Assembly (NCBI GenBank): GCA_963708245.1
Contig: OY970201.1
Coordinates: forward strand, 6,572,001-6,636,000
Direction: 5' to 3'
Source of the DNA: CAVYXK01 sp963708245
GTDB taxonomy: Bacteria; Pseudomonadota; Alphaproteobacteria; Acetobacterales; Acetobacteraceae
DNA length: 64,000 nucleotides
The notes beneath the pieces were generated by a model. That model had not been told where the DNA came from and ran no database searches. It worked only from the letters and a program-made list of their open reading frames with translations. Both the position numbers and the translations under genes were made by a program. This document shows, piece after piece, positions 33,165-42,245 of the stretch (position 1 is the first letter of the stretch; each line of letters begins with the position of its first letter).

Positions 33165-34826
33165 CCTAAATCCGGCAGTTGGGTCCGATCGTCGCCGGTC
33201 TGAAGTGACGACCCACAACCTGGGGTAATTGCTCAGGCCGGGCTCAGGCGAAGCGGTGGCTGCAGTTGCCGGCCATGCAAGAAGTAGCGGAGCGCTTCAC
33301 TGAGGATGCGATACCAGCGTTGCAGCGGATCCAACTGCTCCGCACTTTTTCGCAGCCGGTCAAGAAAGCCGGCGATGCGCAGGTAAGCTTGCCTCGCCTT
33401 GTCGCGCGCGCCATGCGCGCTGCTGATCGTCAGCCTCACCTGGCCGGCGTGTTGGGTGCGCTGCGCGATCGCCGACAGCAGCAAGGGTCGGGTGGTGATC
33501 GCCTCCCGATGGTGCTCCGGATCAGCCAGCCGGACGAACAGGCTCCACCAGTTGTAGATCAGTGCAACGATACCGGCCAGCAGCCGACACCGCGTGAGGT
33601 CCTGTGTCGTGAAACCGCCCCAACCCCATTGGTTCTTCAGCTCGTCAAAAACGTTCTCGCAATCCGCCCGATCGCGATACAACTGCCCCAGCGTCAGGAT
33701 TTCATCGTCCATTGAGGTGACCAGCGCAGCGTAGTCCCACGCCTCCTGATCGGGGCCCACCTCGACGAAGCCAAGTCGCCGCTGAGCCGGATCGCCATGA
33801 TCGACGGCCGGCGGACCAGCCAGTTGGCGGCGCAGCAGAATGACTCTCCGCTGCCGGCTCCAGCCCTCCAGCCGCAGGCTCGTCTCCTTGCCCTGCCAGC
33901 CCTGGCCGGCATCCTTCCAGTCCGATGCCTGCATCGCCCGTTGCAGTGCCCGCGTGACGTTTTTCGTCATGCGCAGACGGAACAGATACGCCAGCTCCTC
34001 CCGCTCGGCCCGCGCCATCACCGGCTCGATGCCCCACGACTTGTCTCCGCGCAGCAGCCACGGCCGCTGCCCCGCTCCGAGATGATCCAGCAACTCCCAC
34101 AAGCCGCCCGTCGCGTGTCTGACGTTGTGCTGATCGCCGGGCAATACCTCGACCCGTAGCACCAGCCGCAGGTTCGACAGCATGTAGCTGTGATAGCAGT
34201 GCGACGGCCGACCCGGCTTGTGCGGATTATAGCCCAGCTCGGCGCCTTCCTGGTGCCCATACAAAGGTTTGATGGTGGTATCGATGTCGAGCACCCACGG
34301 CTCGCCGAGCAGCGGAGCGGTGCAATAGTCCAGGTGGTTTTGCAGCCAGGCCGAGCCTTGCGCTTCGTCGATCTTCTCCAGCCCGCGGCGAACCGAGTCC
34401 TCGCTGACCACCTTGCGCATGCCGAGCAACGGCGGGTTCACCGGATCGCAGCGCAGCGCGGTCACATGGGCATAGCGCCGGTGACCCGCCAGAACAGACA
34501 GCAGCACGGTGCCAAGCAGATCGCGTGTACGCGGTGCATTCGGGCTAGTGAACCGCAGCGGACAGTCGGCAACCCAATTGTCGAACAACCCGGCCTGCTT
34601 CAGGTAGTCGATGAAGAATGGCAGTTGGCCGAACGGCGTCACCGGTGCGGCGGCGTCCCACTCCACGTGCACGCGCCCGGCGAAGGTATCGGCAATCGCC
34701 GAATGCGGCGCAACTTCCGGTTGCTCACCCGCGGGGTGAACCGCCAGACATCTCTGTTCTGTGCTCATGCCGGCCAAATCTGCCGATTCAGCCGCGGCGC
34801 GCAATCACTCAACTGCCGGATTTAGG
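33165..34826 (-). mobile_element. IS1380-family element, copy 1
   Basis: 1662 bp with terminal inverted repeats CCTAAATCCGGCAGTTG at the left and CAACTGCCGGATTTAGG at the right. The direct flanks GTGAC (33160-33164 and 34827-34831) form a 5-bp target duplication. Nearly identical to the copy at 48932-50593; the one difference I noticed is at about 34785 (GCCGATTC against GCCAATTC). Confidence 0.95.
33233..34768 (-). CDS. IS1380-family transposase, copy 1
   Basis: 511 residues from ATG 34766-34768 (a TTG at 34804 would add 12). Catalytic features of IS1380: LDIDTTIKPLYGHQEGAELG with the first Asp, GYNPHKPGRPSHCYHS, LRGDKSWG with the second Asp, and RADCENVFDELKNQWGWGGF with the Glu, then TQDLTRCRL. 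The frame is whole and identical to that of the second copy, so at least one copy was recently active in this genome. Confidence 0.95.
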   Translation of the reverse strand: MSTEQRCLAVHPAGEQPEVAPHSAIADTFAGRVHVEWDAAAPVTPFGQLPFFIDYLKQAGLFDNWVADCPLRFTSPNAPRTRDLLGTVLLSVLAGHRRYAHVTALRCDPVNPPLLGMRKVVSEDSVRRGLEKIDEAQGSAWLQNHLDYCTAPLLGEPWVLDIDTTIKPLYGHQEGAELGYNPHKPGRPSHCYHSYMLSNLRLVLRVEVLPGDQHNVRHATGGLWELLDHLGAGQRPWLLRGDKSWGIEPVMARAEREELAYLFRLRMTKNVTRALQRAMQASDWKDAGQGWQGKETSLRLEGWSRQRRVILLRRQLAGPPAVDHGDPAQRRLGFVEVGPDQEAWDYAALVTSMDDEILTLGQLYRDRADCENVFDELKNQWGWGGFTTQDLTRCRLLAGIVALIYNWWSLFVRLADPEHHREAITTRPLLLSAIAQRTQHAGQVRLTISSAHGARDKARQAYLRIAGFLDRLRKSAEQLDPLQRWYRILSEALRYFLHGRQLQPPLRLSPA

Positions 34827-34896
34827 GTGACTCACCTCACAGCGCCCCAAACGATGCTCGTGTTCGATGCCGTCCACCGACACCGGAGGACACGCA

Positions 34897-35070
34897 ATGA
34901 CCGAGCTGCTATCCCAGTCCCGCCTGCAAGAAATGGCTACCGAGATCGGGGAGCCGCAATCTCGATCGCCGCGGCCGAACCTGGTCTGTCGCTGGGAGAT
35001 CGACGCAGCCACCGGCCGTCCGGTTCGCCGGTGGGAGGTCGAGCCCCAGTCTCACCAGGAGTTGCGGTAA
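34897..35070 (+). CDS. Small hypothetical protein (57 aa)
   Basis: The ATG at 34897 is preceded by GGAGGA 12 to 7 bases upstream. The product is hydrophilic with MTELLSQSRLQEMATEIGEP, then LVCRWEIDAATGRPVRRWEV. The duplicated RW-E motif around a D-x-A-T-G-R-P-V turn gives the look of a small beta-hairpin protein and not of random sequence. No known family recognised. It sits immediately right of the IS1380 copy, so its original upstream context is lost. Confidence 0.5.
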   Translation: MTELLSQSRLQEMATEIGEPQSRSPRPNLVCRWEIDAATGRPVRRWEVEPQSHQELR

Positions 35071-35280
35071 TCCGACGCAGCCGGCCAGCCCATCGTCATG
35101 GCTGAGCTTGACGCGGCCACCCGCGTTTTGCCGCTGCGCCGCCGATCGGTACGTGGATGGGCCAGATCAACCCGGCCACGACGGCTCGGTGTTAGCCGTC
35201 CGGCATTAGAGACAAGCGGGCTCATGCTCCGTCGCCTGTGAGACTGGTGTGCGGTGGACGAACTAGCTATACGTCCCGCT
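35071..35280. other. Intergenic region before the exporter genes
   Basis: About 210 bases with no convincing gene, promoter or repeat; presumably the promoter region of the glycan-export operon starting near 35281. Confidence 0.35.
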
Positions 35281-36162
35281 ATGATGCTTCGACGCGCTGA
35301 ACTCAGCGGATTCGCGGCCGTTCAGGGTGCAGGCCGGCCGGCGATGAGAAGACTGGTTCAGGATGCCGCTGACCCGCGGCGTCTTGAGCGGGCTGTGCAG
35401 GATCTAACTGACGCTGCACGACAGTGGCGGCTTGCCGTCGCCCTGGCCCGGCTGGACATTCGGAATCGGTATCGCGGGTCTGTGCTCGGTCCTCTCTGGC
35501 TGACGTTATCAACCGCATTGATGCTTGCGGGGCTTGGGCTTCTCTATTCTGCCCTGTTCCACATGACGATAAAGGAATACCTGCCATTCCTGTCGGTCAG
35601 CATGGTGGTCTGGAACCTGATATCGCAGATCGTCAACGATTCTTGCACAAGCCTTACCTCGGTCGAGGGCATAATTCGACAGATGCCGCTTCCTTATTCG
35701 ATACACGCGCTGCGCTGCGTCTTCCGGAACGCGGTTATTGCCGCCCACAATCTGCCGCTCATTCTGGCAGTGGTACTGGTTTGTCGCGTCTTGCCTGGAG
35801 CGGAGTCCCTCCTGTCGATTGCGGGTCTGGTCATACTGGCGCTCAACGCCTTTGCGGCGGCTCTTTTCCTGGGCATGCTGTGCGCGCGATTTCGTGATAT
35901 CGGCCCGATCGTTGCAAGCGTGATGCAACTCGCTTTCTTCATGACGCCTATCTTGTGGAAGCCCGAGTCGCTGGGGCGACATGCAGTCTGGTTGCCGTTC
36001 GATCCATTTTACGTCATTATCCAGGTCGTTCGTGGACCGTTGCTCGGCACAGATATGGCAACGCCGATATGGGCTTCGGCAGTTGTCTATACTCTGATCG
36101 CCTTTGGATTCAGCTTTGTGTTTTTCGTGCGCTTCCGAAGCCGCATCGCCTTCTGGGTCTGA
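35281..36162 (+). CDS. ABC-2 type polysaccharide export permease (Wzm-like)
   Basis: 293 residues; ATG 35281 or 35284 chosen (GTG 35254 is an alternative), with no clear ribosome-binding site. RLDIRNRYRGSVLGPLWLTL is the Wzm/TagG signature, followed by six membrane segments including LMLAGLGLLYSALF, LIAVVLVC-like and AFFMTPILWKPE. Together with the downstream ATPase (3 bases later) it exports lipid-linked or protein-bound glycan across the inner membrane. Confidence 0.9.
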   Translation: MMLRRAELSGFAAVQGAGRPAMRRLVQDAADPRRLERAVQDLTDAARQWRLAVALARLDIRNRYRGSVLGPLWLTLSTALMLAGLGLLYSALFHMTIKEYLPFLSVSMVVWNLISQIVNDSCTSLTSVEGIIRQMPLPYSIHALRCVFRNAVIAAHNLPLILAVVLVCRVLPGAESLLSIAGLVILALNAFAAALFLGMLCARFRDIGPIVASVMQLAFFMTPILWKPESLGRHAVWLPFDPFYVIIQVVRGPLLGTDMATPIWASAVVYTLIAFGFSFVFFVRFRSRIAFWV

Positions 36163-36165
36163 GCG

Positions 36166-36909
36166 ATGCCATATATTTTTGCTGAGCGGCTCGATATCGA
36201 GTTTCCGCTGTACCATGTTGGTGCTCGCTCTTTGAAAAAACGGCTGTTGGCGCGTTCGCCGCTGCGCATGCGGACCGACGAATCCAATCGGGTCGTCGTG
36301 GCGGCACTGCGCGATCTATCCTTCGAGATCGGCCCCGGTGAGCGTGTGGCGCTGATTGGCCACAATGGCGCCGGCAAGACGACGCTGTTGCGTACAATCG
36401 CCGGAATTTATCAGCCAGTGTCGGGCAAATTGATCGTAGAGGGTGAGATAGGATCGCTGATCGATCCTGCCGCGGGCATGGATCCGGAATCGACCGGCCG
36501 CGAAAACGTCCAACTTCGCTGCCTGTTTCAGGGTCTGCACGACGTCGATACGGCGGATATGGTCGAACGTGTTGCCGCGTTCAGCGGGCTGGGACCGTTC
36601 CTGGACGTGCCGGTGCGTACCTACTCCGCCGGAATGTCGGTGCGGCTGGCGTTCGCTATGGCGACGATGATCGAGCCCGAAATTCTTCTGATGGACGAAT
36701 GGTTCGCGGCCGGCGATGCTGAATTCATGGCACAGGCGCAGAAGCGTTTGGAAAGCCTGGTGGCGGACGCGGAGATCTTGGTCATCGCCACCCACAGTAT
36801 GGCGACGGTAAGGACTTGGTGCACGCGCGCGATCCGTCTGAGCAGTGGGAGTATCGTCGCAGACGGGCCGGTTGATGAGGTGCTGGATGCGCTGCAGTCA
36901 ATCGAATAA
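36166..36909 (+). CDS. ABC-2 type polysaccharide export ATP-binding protein (Wzt-like)
   Basis: 247 residues. Walker A IGHNGAGKTTLL, GEIGSLIDPAAGMDPESTGREN (typical of Wzt/TagH), signature YSAGMSVRLAFA, Walker B ILLMDEWF and the switch His in VIATHSM. It lacks the C-terminal carbohydrate-binding domain of O9a-type Wzt, so chain-length sensing is not expected. Begins 3 bases after the permease stop; the pair is followed by glycosyltransferase and methyltransferase genes on the same strand. Confidence 0.93.
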   Translation: MPYIFAERLDIEFPLYHVGARSLKKRLLARSPLRMRTDESNRVVVAALRDLSFEIGPGERVALIGHNGAGKTTLLRTIAGIYQPVSGKLIVEGEIGSLIDPAAGMDPESTGRENVQLRCLFQGLHDVDTADMVERVAAFSGLGPFLDVPVRTYSAGMSVRLAFAMATMIEPEILLMDEWFAAGDAEFMAQAQKRLESLVADAEILVIATHSMATVRTWCTRAIRLSSGSIVADGPVDEVLDALQSIE

Positions 36910-36933
36910 GGCCGTCCTGGCCGGCGGACGATC

Positions 36934-38280
36934 ATGACGCTGGCGAGGGAGAGGATTCGCGCGGCTGTCCGCAAAACCACGCCCGTGTGGCTCCGGCCAT
37001 TGATGCGAGACGTCTCCGTGCGTCTATGCGTGCCGAGCGCCGGGTGGTTGCCTCGGCCGCAGGGGACATGCATCACTCTCGTCGGTCCGCTGCGCTCCCC
37101 AACGGGAATCGGGGAGGGGATGCGGCTGGCGGCCGATGCGTTTGCCGAGCTTGGATTCACTGTCGGACGGCTCGACGTCACCAAACTGTTGCGCTTGCCG
37201 GCGGACGTGCCCCTTCCCAAGGGCCGGCGTGTGTTTATCGAAGGAGATGCGGGCGGTCCGCTGATCGTTCACCTCAATCCGCCGCATTTCCAACTGGCCC
37301 TGCTGCTGCTTCGTCTTTCTGGGCGGAGCCGGCCCTTGATCGCATTCTGGGCCTGGGAGATGAACCGCGTACCCGCGGTCTGGCGTCAGGCATTCCGGCT
37401 CGCCCACGAAATCTGGGTGCCAAGCCGTTTTGTCGCCGCGGCGCTGGAGGACTCCGGCTGCCGGACGCCGATTAGGGTCGTGCCGCATCCGGTTCGGATG
37501 CCGCCGCGCCGAGCCGCGCCCCGGCCCGCCGCCGGGTCCCCCACGCTACGGGTGCTGACCGTCTTTGCCTACGATTCCGACCTCGAGCGAAAGAATCCGC
37601 TCGCTGCGCTTGCGGTATTTCGACGTGCTTTCGGTGATCGTCCGGACGTCGAGCTTGTCATCAAGACCCGCGGGCGCCCAGCGGACAACTCGGGTGCAGC
37701 GCTGGCGACAGCAGTGGCGCAAATGAACAACGTCCGGATCATCGACCAGGCGTTGGATCGGGAGGCGCATATCGGCCTGATGGAAAGCGCGGACGTGGTA
37801 CTCTCGATGCATCGCGCTGAAGGATTCGGCCTACCCCTTGCCGAGGCGATGGCACGGGGCAAGCCGGTTGTCGCGACCGCCTGGTCGGGCAATCTGGACT
37901 TCATGACTGACGGGACATCCTGTCTTGTACCGGCGACACTCGTCGATGTCCGCGCCTCCAGCTCCGTCTATCGAGGCGTTCGCGGCGTCTGGGCGGAGCC
38001 TTCCGTCGAAGTAGCGTCGGACTGGCTGCGGCGCTTGCTGGATCCGACTCTGCGAGGCAGGATCGGTAACGCGGCACGCGAACAGATCCACCAGCGGCTC
38101 GGATTGGATGCGTTCCGGGACGCGATTGCCCGCAGCGAGCATTTGCCGCTCATCCCGCCCTCGCTTCGTCCGAAATCGAAGGGCAGGGGGGAGCTGTCCG
38201 TCTCGGCTGGCCCCGAGGAGTTCAACTGCGGACCGGAAGCCTGCCAGGCAGGGCATCTGGTACGCGGGTGCGCCGGCTAG
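36934..38280 (+). CDS. GT4-type glycosyltransferase
   Basis: 448 residues. The GT-B C-terminal half is clear: RVLTVFAYDSDLERKNPLAA, ELVIKTRG, VRIIDQALDREAHIGLMESA, then HRAEGFGLPLAEAMARGKPV with the EX7E motif (Glu of AEGFGLPLAEA) that holds the nucleotide sugar. The N-terminal half has TLVGPLRSPTGIGEGMRLAA and a conserved-looking ELGFTVGRLDV. It should add a sugar to a surface-glycan precursor on the cytoplasmic face. Lies 24 bases after the Wzt gene, so in the same operon. Confidence 0.9.
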   Translation: MTLARERIRAAVRKTTPVWLRPLMRDVSVRLCVPSAGWLPRPQGTCITLVGPLRSPTGIGEGMRLAADAFAELGFTVGRLDVTKLLRLPADVPLPKGRRVFIEGDAGGPLIVHLNPPHFQLALLLLRLSGRSRPLIAFWAWEMNRVPAVWRQAFRLAHEIWVPSRFVAAALEDSGCRTPIRVVPHPVRMPPRRAAPRPAAGSPTLRVLTVFAYDSDLERKNPLAALAVFRRAFGDRPDVELVIKTRGRPADNSGAALATAVAQMNNVRIIDQALDREAHIGLMESADVVLSMHRAEGFGLPLAEAMARGKPVVATAWSGNLDFMTDGTSCLVPATLVDVRASSSVYRGVRGVWAEPSVEVASDWLRRLLDPTLRGRIGNAAREQIHQRLGLDAFRDAIARSEHLPLIPPSLRPKSKGRGELSVSAGPEEFNCGPEACQAGHLVRGCAG

Positions 38281-38352
38281 ACTTTCGCCGCTGACCCCCT
38301 GTAGGGGTATCCGCAGGTCAATTCGCCGTCGCCCGCATTTGGTGGAGCACTG

Positions 38353-39519
38353 ATGTTGAATCCCAGACTGTTACGCAAGCTTCCTTATGGAGCTGACATG
38401 ATCGAAGCTCTCGATACGCGAATCAGGGAGATCGTATCCCGATATATTGAGGAGCTTCGTCGCGATGCCGACAATGAGGCGAACCCGATCAGGGATATCG
38501 TGACGCGGTGCGTGGATCAGCTCAGCCGGCGCACCAATGCGCAGGCGAACCCCAACCCCCACGCTTTGTCAGTGAACTTGCGGGATAATCGCCACGCGCT
38601 CTGGAACACCAAGGTGTTGGGTTCGGAGCTGGCGCGGATGCTGTACGAATCGAAGATCGCGGGTCCCCTGGCGCATATACCGCCTGCGCCAGTCCGGGTC
38701 GGTCTATCCAGCAAGATTTGTACGCAGGAGGACATCGAACAGGACTGGCTGCGCTACTGGTGCGGTCAACTGCGGACGGCTCCGCTCTATCACCGGAAAG
38801 TATGGGAGGATTGCTTCGTCTTGCAGGTGCTGTGGGAGCACGACATGTTGCGGGCTGGCCGAAGCGGGCTGGGCTTTGCCGTTGGCACTGAACCCCTGCC
38901 GGCGTACCTGGCGAGCACCGGGGTTAGTGTGCTGGCGACCGACCTGAGCGCCGAGGACTCGCGGGCGGCAGGCTGGCGTTCCACGAATCAGCATGCGGAT
39001 GGGCTGAACTCGCTATTCAGGAAAGACCTGCTGCGGCGCGAGCGCTTCAATGAGCTCTGCCGATTCCAGTCAGTTGATATGAATCAAATTCCGGCTGATT
39101 TGCATGGCGGCTTCGACTTCTGTTGGTCGATCTGCTCGTTCGAGCATCTTGGCTCGATCGAGCGAGGGCTTGCATTCTTCATGGAGTCGATGCGCTGCCT
39201 GAAGGCGGGTGGCATTGCCATTCACACGACCGAATTCAACCTCGATGGGACAGGCGATACGATCGACAATTGGGCCACTGTTCTCTTTCAGAAGCAGCAC
39301 ATAGACGATCTAGCCACTCGGCTTACGGTAGAAGGGCATCGTCTCTATGAGATCGAGTACGATACGGGAGAGGGTGTTCTTGATCAGTTCATCGATGTTC
39401 CACCATTCAGCCATCAAGACAGCATCCGACTTCAGTATCCGGACCCGCCGCATCTCCGCCTCAGCGTAGACGGATTTCCGGCGACCTCCATCGGTCTGAT
39501 CGCTCAGGCGCACGCTTGA
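38353..39519 (+). CDS. SAM-dependent methyltransferase-like protein of a glycan locus
   Basis: 388 residues; ATG after GGTGGAG. The N-terminal 110 residues are helical, perhaps coiled (IREIVSRYIEELRRDADNEA). The C-terminal part is a Rossmann methyltransferase: LGFAVGTEPLPAYLASTGVS (motif I), VLATDLSA (acidic end of strand 2), FDFCWSICSFEHLGSIERG (motif IV with the EHL segment) and CLKAGGIAIHTTEF. Likely methylates a sugar or lipid carrier intermediate. Its stop overlaps the next gene (TGATG). Confidence 0.8.
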   Translation: MLNPRLLRKLPYGADMIEALDTRIREIVSRYIEELRRDADNEANPIRDIVTRCVDQLSRRTNAQANPNPHALSVNLRDNRHALWNTKVLGSELARMLYESKIAGPLAHIPPAPVRVGLSSKICTQEDIEQDWLRYWCGQLRTAPLYHRKVWEDCFVLQVLWEHDMLRAGRSGLGFAVGTEPLPAYLASTGVSVLATDLSAEDSRAAGWRSTNQHADGLNSLFRKDLLRRERFNELCRFQSVDMNQIPADLHGGFDFCWSICSFEHLGSIERGLAFFMESMRCLKAGGIAIHTTEFNLDGTGDTIDNWATVLFQKQHIDDLATRLTVEGHRLYEIEYDTGEGVLDQFIDVPPFSHQDSIRLQYPDPPHLRLSVDGFPATSIGLIAQAHA

Positions 39520-41327
39520 TGTTCCGCCCTGGTGTGTCGCCGCGAACCCCGGAGCAGGAGGCTGTCCGGGCGGCCGCGCGGCTTCTTGTGCTCACTCGCC
39601 GGATGCGACTTGCACTGGAGCGGACCTATTTGCCGATCGAGCGGAGCAGCTTGCTATCGGCAGGCGTGACTCAGTTGCGGAACTCCGTGGACAACGATCT
39701 GCGTGGCCGTTGGCCCTCAGTTTCACCTGTAGTCCTGCGCATACTCGAGCGGGTCGATGTGAGGTTGGGTGATTTCGAGCAGTTCACCACGATTTCAATG
39801 GACAGCTTTCATCTGCTGCGGCTGGTGAGGGCGGAGGTGCTCAGCCTGACTGGGCGGAGCGCCGAGGCGTTGCATGAACTTGAACGGTACGCGGTGTTCC
39901 TCAGCGTCCAGTCGAGTCAGCTCCGTGCGGAGATGGCATCGCGTTATTTCGACCTTTGTACGGCAAACGGACGGTTTGCCGACGGAACACGCGTGCTGCT
40001 CTATCTGCTCTCCTGGTCCCATCGAAAATGGGTATGTCTGCCTGAGATGTACCGGCAGTTCGCGACCATTCTTCGTCGGCGTGCTGCCGTACGGGCTATG
40101 GGGATGGTCTATTCTGCGACGGCACTAACCCTGTGGAATTGGTTCGCGGTTAGGTTGAGACCGCGGCGATTCCGAAATAACGCCAATCGGCTTTTTTTCT
40201 CACTGGTGCTCAGTCAAATCTGGTCACGGGAAGCGGCAAAGCGCGGTCGCGCCGCCCCTCCGCGCGCGATCCGGGCGATGGGGGGCGTTGGAGACTTGCT
40301 GACTATGACCCCTGGAATACGAGCTCTATCCAAGAAATCCGGCCAGAAGGTGCAGTTTGCTGTCCCGCGCCGCTTTGCCTCGCTGTTCGAATCCAATGAT
40401 CAAGTGAAACTTTGCTCGCTCGAGGAGCAGGGCGTCGATTGGCTGCTTGAAGGACCAGTTCTTGATCTCACTGACTGTCCTGCTGCTAGGGGCGAATCAG
40501 CGACTGTCCCGGATGTCAGGAGCGGCCGCATCGAACTGTTCGCAGCAGCACTGGGGATCCGTCGAAAAGAACTCCGGCGGTTCGGACAGCGGCCATTCTA
40601 CGAGCCGACACCAGATGAATCGGCCGCTGCCGAAGTTTGGCTGCGCGAGCGGGGTCTCTCAGCCGGAGAGTTCATCGCCGTTCAGGCGGAACCAGCCGAG
40701 GCCTATAAGCGCTATGACCGGATGCCAGAGGTGGCTCAGACACTGTCCAAGTTGCACCCGGTTGTGGCTCTTCATGATCGTGCGCTTCTTGGGTACGACA
40801 CGCCGAACGTGTACTGCGCATTCGGACTGCCGCTAGGCGTAGGATTAGCAATCGCCTGCGAATCGCGATTAATTGTCGCAGCGGACTCGGCGTTCGTTCA
40901 TTTGTCTGGAGCGCGGGATATCCCCTGCATCGCAATCTTCGGCCCAACCGACGGGAGGTTGGCGACGAAATTTTATCCAAAAGCGCAAGTGCTGGATCAA
41001 AGATTGAGCTTTGCATGCATGCCATGTTGGCGGAACGAAACAATCCCGTGCCTTGTGACTGGAGGAATGCGAAGCGCCTGCCTCGATACGCTGTCAGTCG
41101 AAGCGGTCGTGGAGGTGGCGCATGCGCTGATCGCCCGCCACCCAGATAAAGCTTCCATCTCTGTGCAGTCGGGCAGGCCGACGCTAGAGTCGCCCGCGTC
41201 CAACCTTACACCAAGGGAACAGAAGTCTTGGCGCCGGTTACCTAAACCGCAGGCGCCTGAGCCAGCCTTTGACGTTGAGACCGGCGGGCGGCCCGGAATG
41301 AGACATGACGGGCTTGATCAAAGCTAA
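39519..41327 (+). CDS. GT9-like glycosyltransferase with a long N-terminal extension
   Basis: 602 residues from ATG 39519, which overlaps the previous stop. Residues 1-240 are a helical, TPR-like region (SFHLLRLVRAEVLSLTGRSA, ELERYAVFLSVQSSQLRAEM). Residues 250-540 resemble heptosyltransferase-type GT9 enzymes: AIRAMGGVGDLLTMTPGIRA, LSAGEFIAVQAEPAEAYKRY, and the nucleotide-sugar site GLAIACESRLIVAADSAFVH, GARDIPCIAIFGPTDGR. The last 60 residues are Pro/Arg-rich and overlap the convergent methyltransferase by 90 bases, so the original stop may have been lost. Confidence 0.82.
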   Translation: MFRPGVSPRTPEQEAVRAAARLLVLTRRMRLALERTYLPIERSSLLSAGVTQLRNSVDNDLRGRWPSVSPVVLRILERVDVRLGDFEQFTTISMDSFHLLRLVRAEVLSLTGRSAEALHELERYAVFLSVQSSQLRAEMASRYFDLCTANGRFADGTRVLLYLLSWSHRKWVCLPEMYRQFATILRRRAAVRAMGMVYSATALTLWNWFAVRLRPRRFRNNANRLFFSLVLSQIWSREAAKRGRAAPPRAIRAMGGVGDLLTMTPGIRALSKKSGQKVQFAVPRRFASLFESNDQVKLCSLEEQGVDWLLEGPVLDLTDCPAARGESATVPDVRSGRIELFAAALGIRRKELRRFGQRPFYEPTPDESAAAEVWLRERGLSAGEFIAVQAEPAEAYKRYDRMPEVAQTLSKLHPVVALHDRALLGYDTPNVYCAFGLPLGVGLAIACESRLIVAADSAFVHLSGARDIPCIAIFGPTDGRLATKFYPKAQVLDQRLSFACMPCWRNETIPCLVTGGMRSACLDTLSVEAVVEVAHALIARHPDKASISVQSGRPTLESPASNLTPREQKSWRRLPKPQAPEPAFDVETGGRPGMRHDGLDQS

Positions 41328-42041
41328 ATTCGTCCAAATCTCGTAGTTAACGAAGAAGCTCGGCCACCCAGCTCCGGGGGCATTGGGGGAGCGAGCAAAT
41401 CGATCATAGCTTTCAAAATCCGGAAGGAATCCGGCGCGAGCCACCTTTTCCGCCCAGTACAATGTCGGGCGGACGTTGACGTGTGTCGGGTCCCCATCGT
41501 GCAAATTCGGCGGGTCACCGTGCTTTAGGGCAGCGAGATTGTGGAACATGCGTCCGCCTGGGCGAAGCACGCGGTAGAATTCTGCAAATGTAGCGTCCAC
41601 CTGATCGTCAGGGATGTGTTCAAGCACCTGGCCAGAGTGAACCAAGGAGAGTGCGTCATCGGCTAACGGGATACGGCTTGCTGGTGCGACAATAAGTTGT
41701 CAATTCGAGAACCCAAAATGGCGCCTTCCTAGTTTGATCATATGATCGGACAGATCGATCCCGAGAACCCTCGTATAGACGCCAATTTCGGCAAAGCCCT
41801 TGAGAAGCGCTCCGCACGCGCATCCGACATCAAGTACAGCCGGAGCCTTGTAAGTTTCCTGGAGAGTCACCCGCGTGATGGCCTCAGCGTATGAGCGATG
41901 CCACTCTCCATACACCAGGTAATCGAGTCCGGCGTCTTTATGTTCCTCATAGTAATCTCGGGTATAGCAAGTATCCGTCAGGATTCCCTGACCGCATGGC
42001 TCATTGCCACAGTGCGGCTCTTCTGAACCTTTTCCAGTCAT
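41238..42041 (-). pseudogene. Class I SAM methyltransferase with an in-frame stop
   Basis: Start at ATG 42039-42041 after AAAGGAG. The first part has YYEEHKDAGLDYLVYGEWHR, motif I AVLDVGCACGALLKGFAE and VLGIDLSDHMIKLGRR. A TGA at 41700-41702 interrupts after HFGFSN. The same frame continues QLIVAPASRIPLADDALSLV, HSGQVLEHIPDDQVDATFAE and FYRVLRPGGRMFHNL to the stop at 41238. The two halves are one Methyltransf_11/25-type protein of about 268 residues. A single base change made the stop. It is convergent with the GT9-like gene and probably belonged to the glycan locus. Confidence 0.85.
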
Positions 42042-42245
42042 CGGCGTGTACTCCTTTCGCCCTCGCAAGCAGCATTCCAGAAGGTCTCATCCGAGGTTAC
42101 GGGCGCGATCCCAGCCGAAACACACGAGGTCCATCCGAGGCCAGATGCACAACTGAGCTTTTTGGGCAACCTTCCGATGTACATCGACCGGGGCCCCCAG
42201 CCGGTCCACACCCTTGCTTAACCCGCCTTTGCTTCACTCGCCCAG

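Noticed and set aside
41690..41710. Selenocysteine codon in the methyltransferase
   Set aside because: The residue expected at this position is not Cys/Sec in the family pattern and no SECIS-like hairpin follows the TGA.
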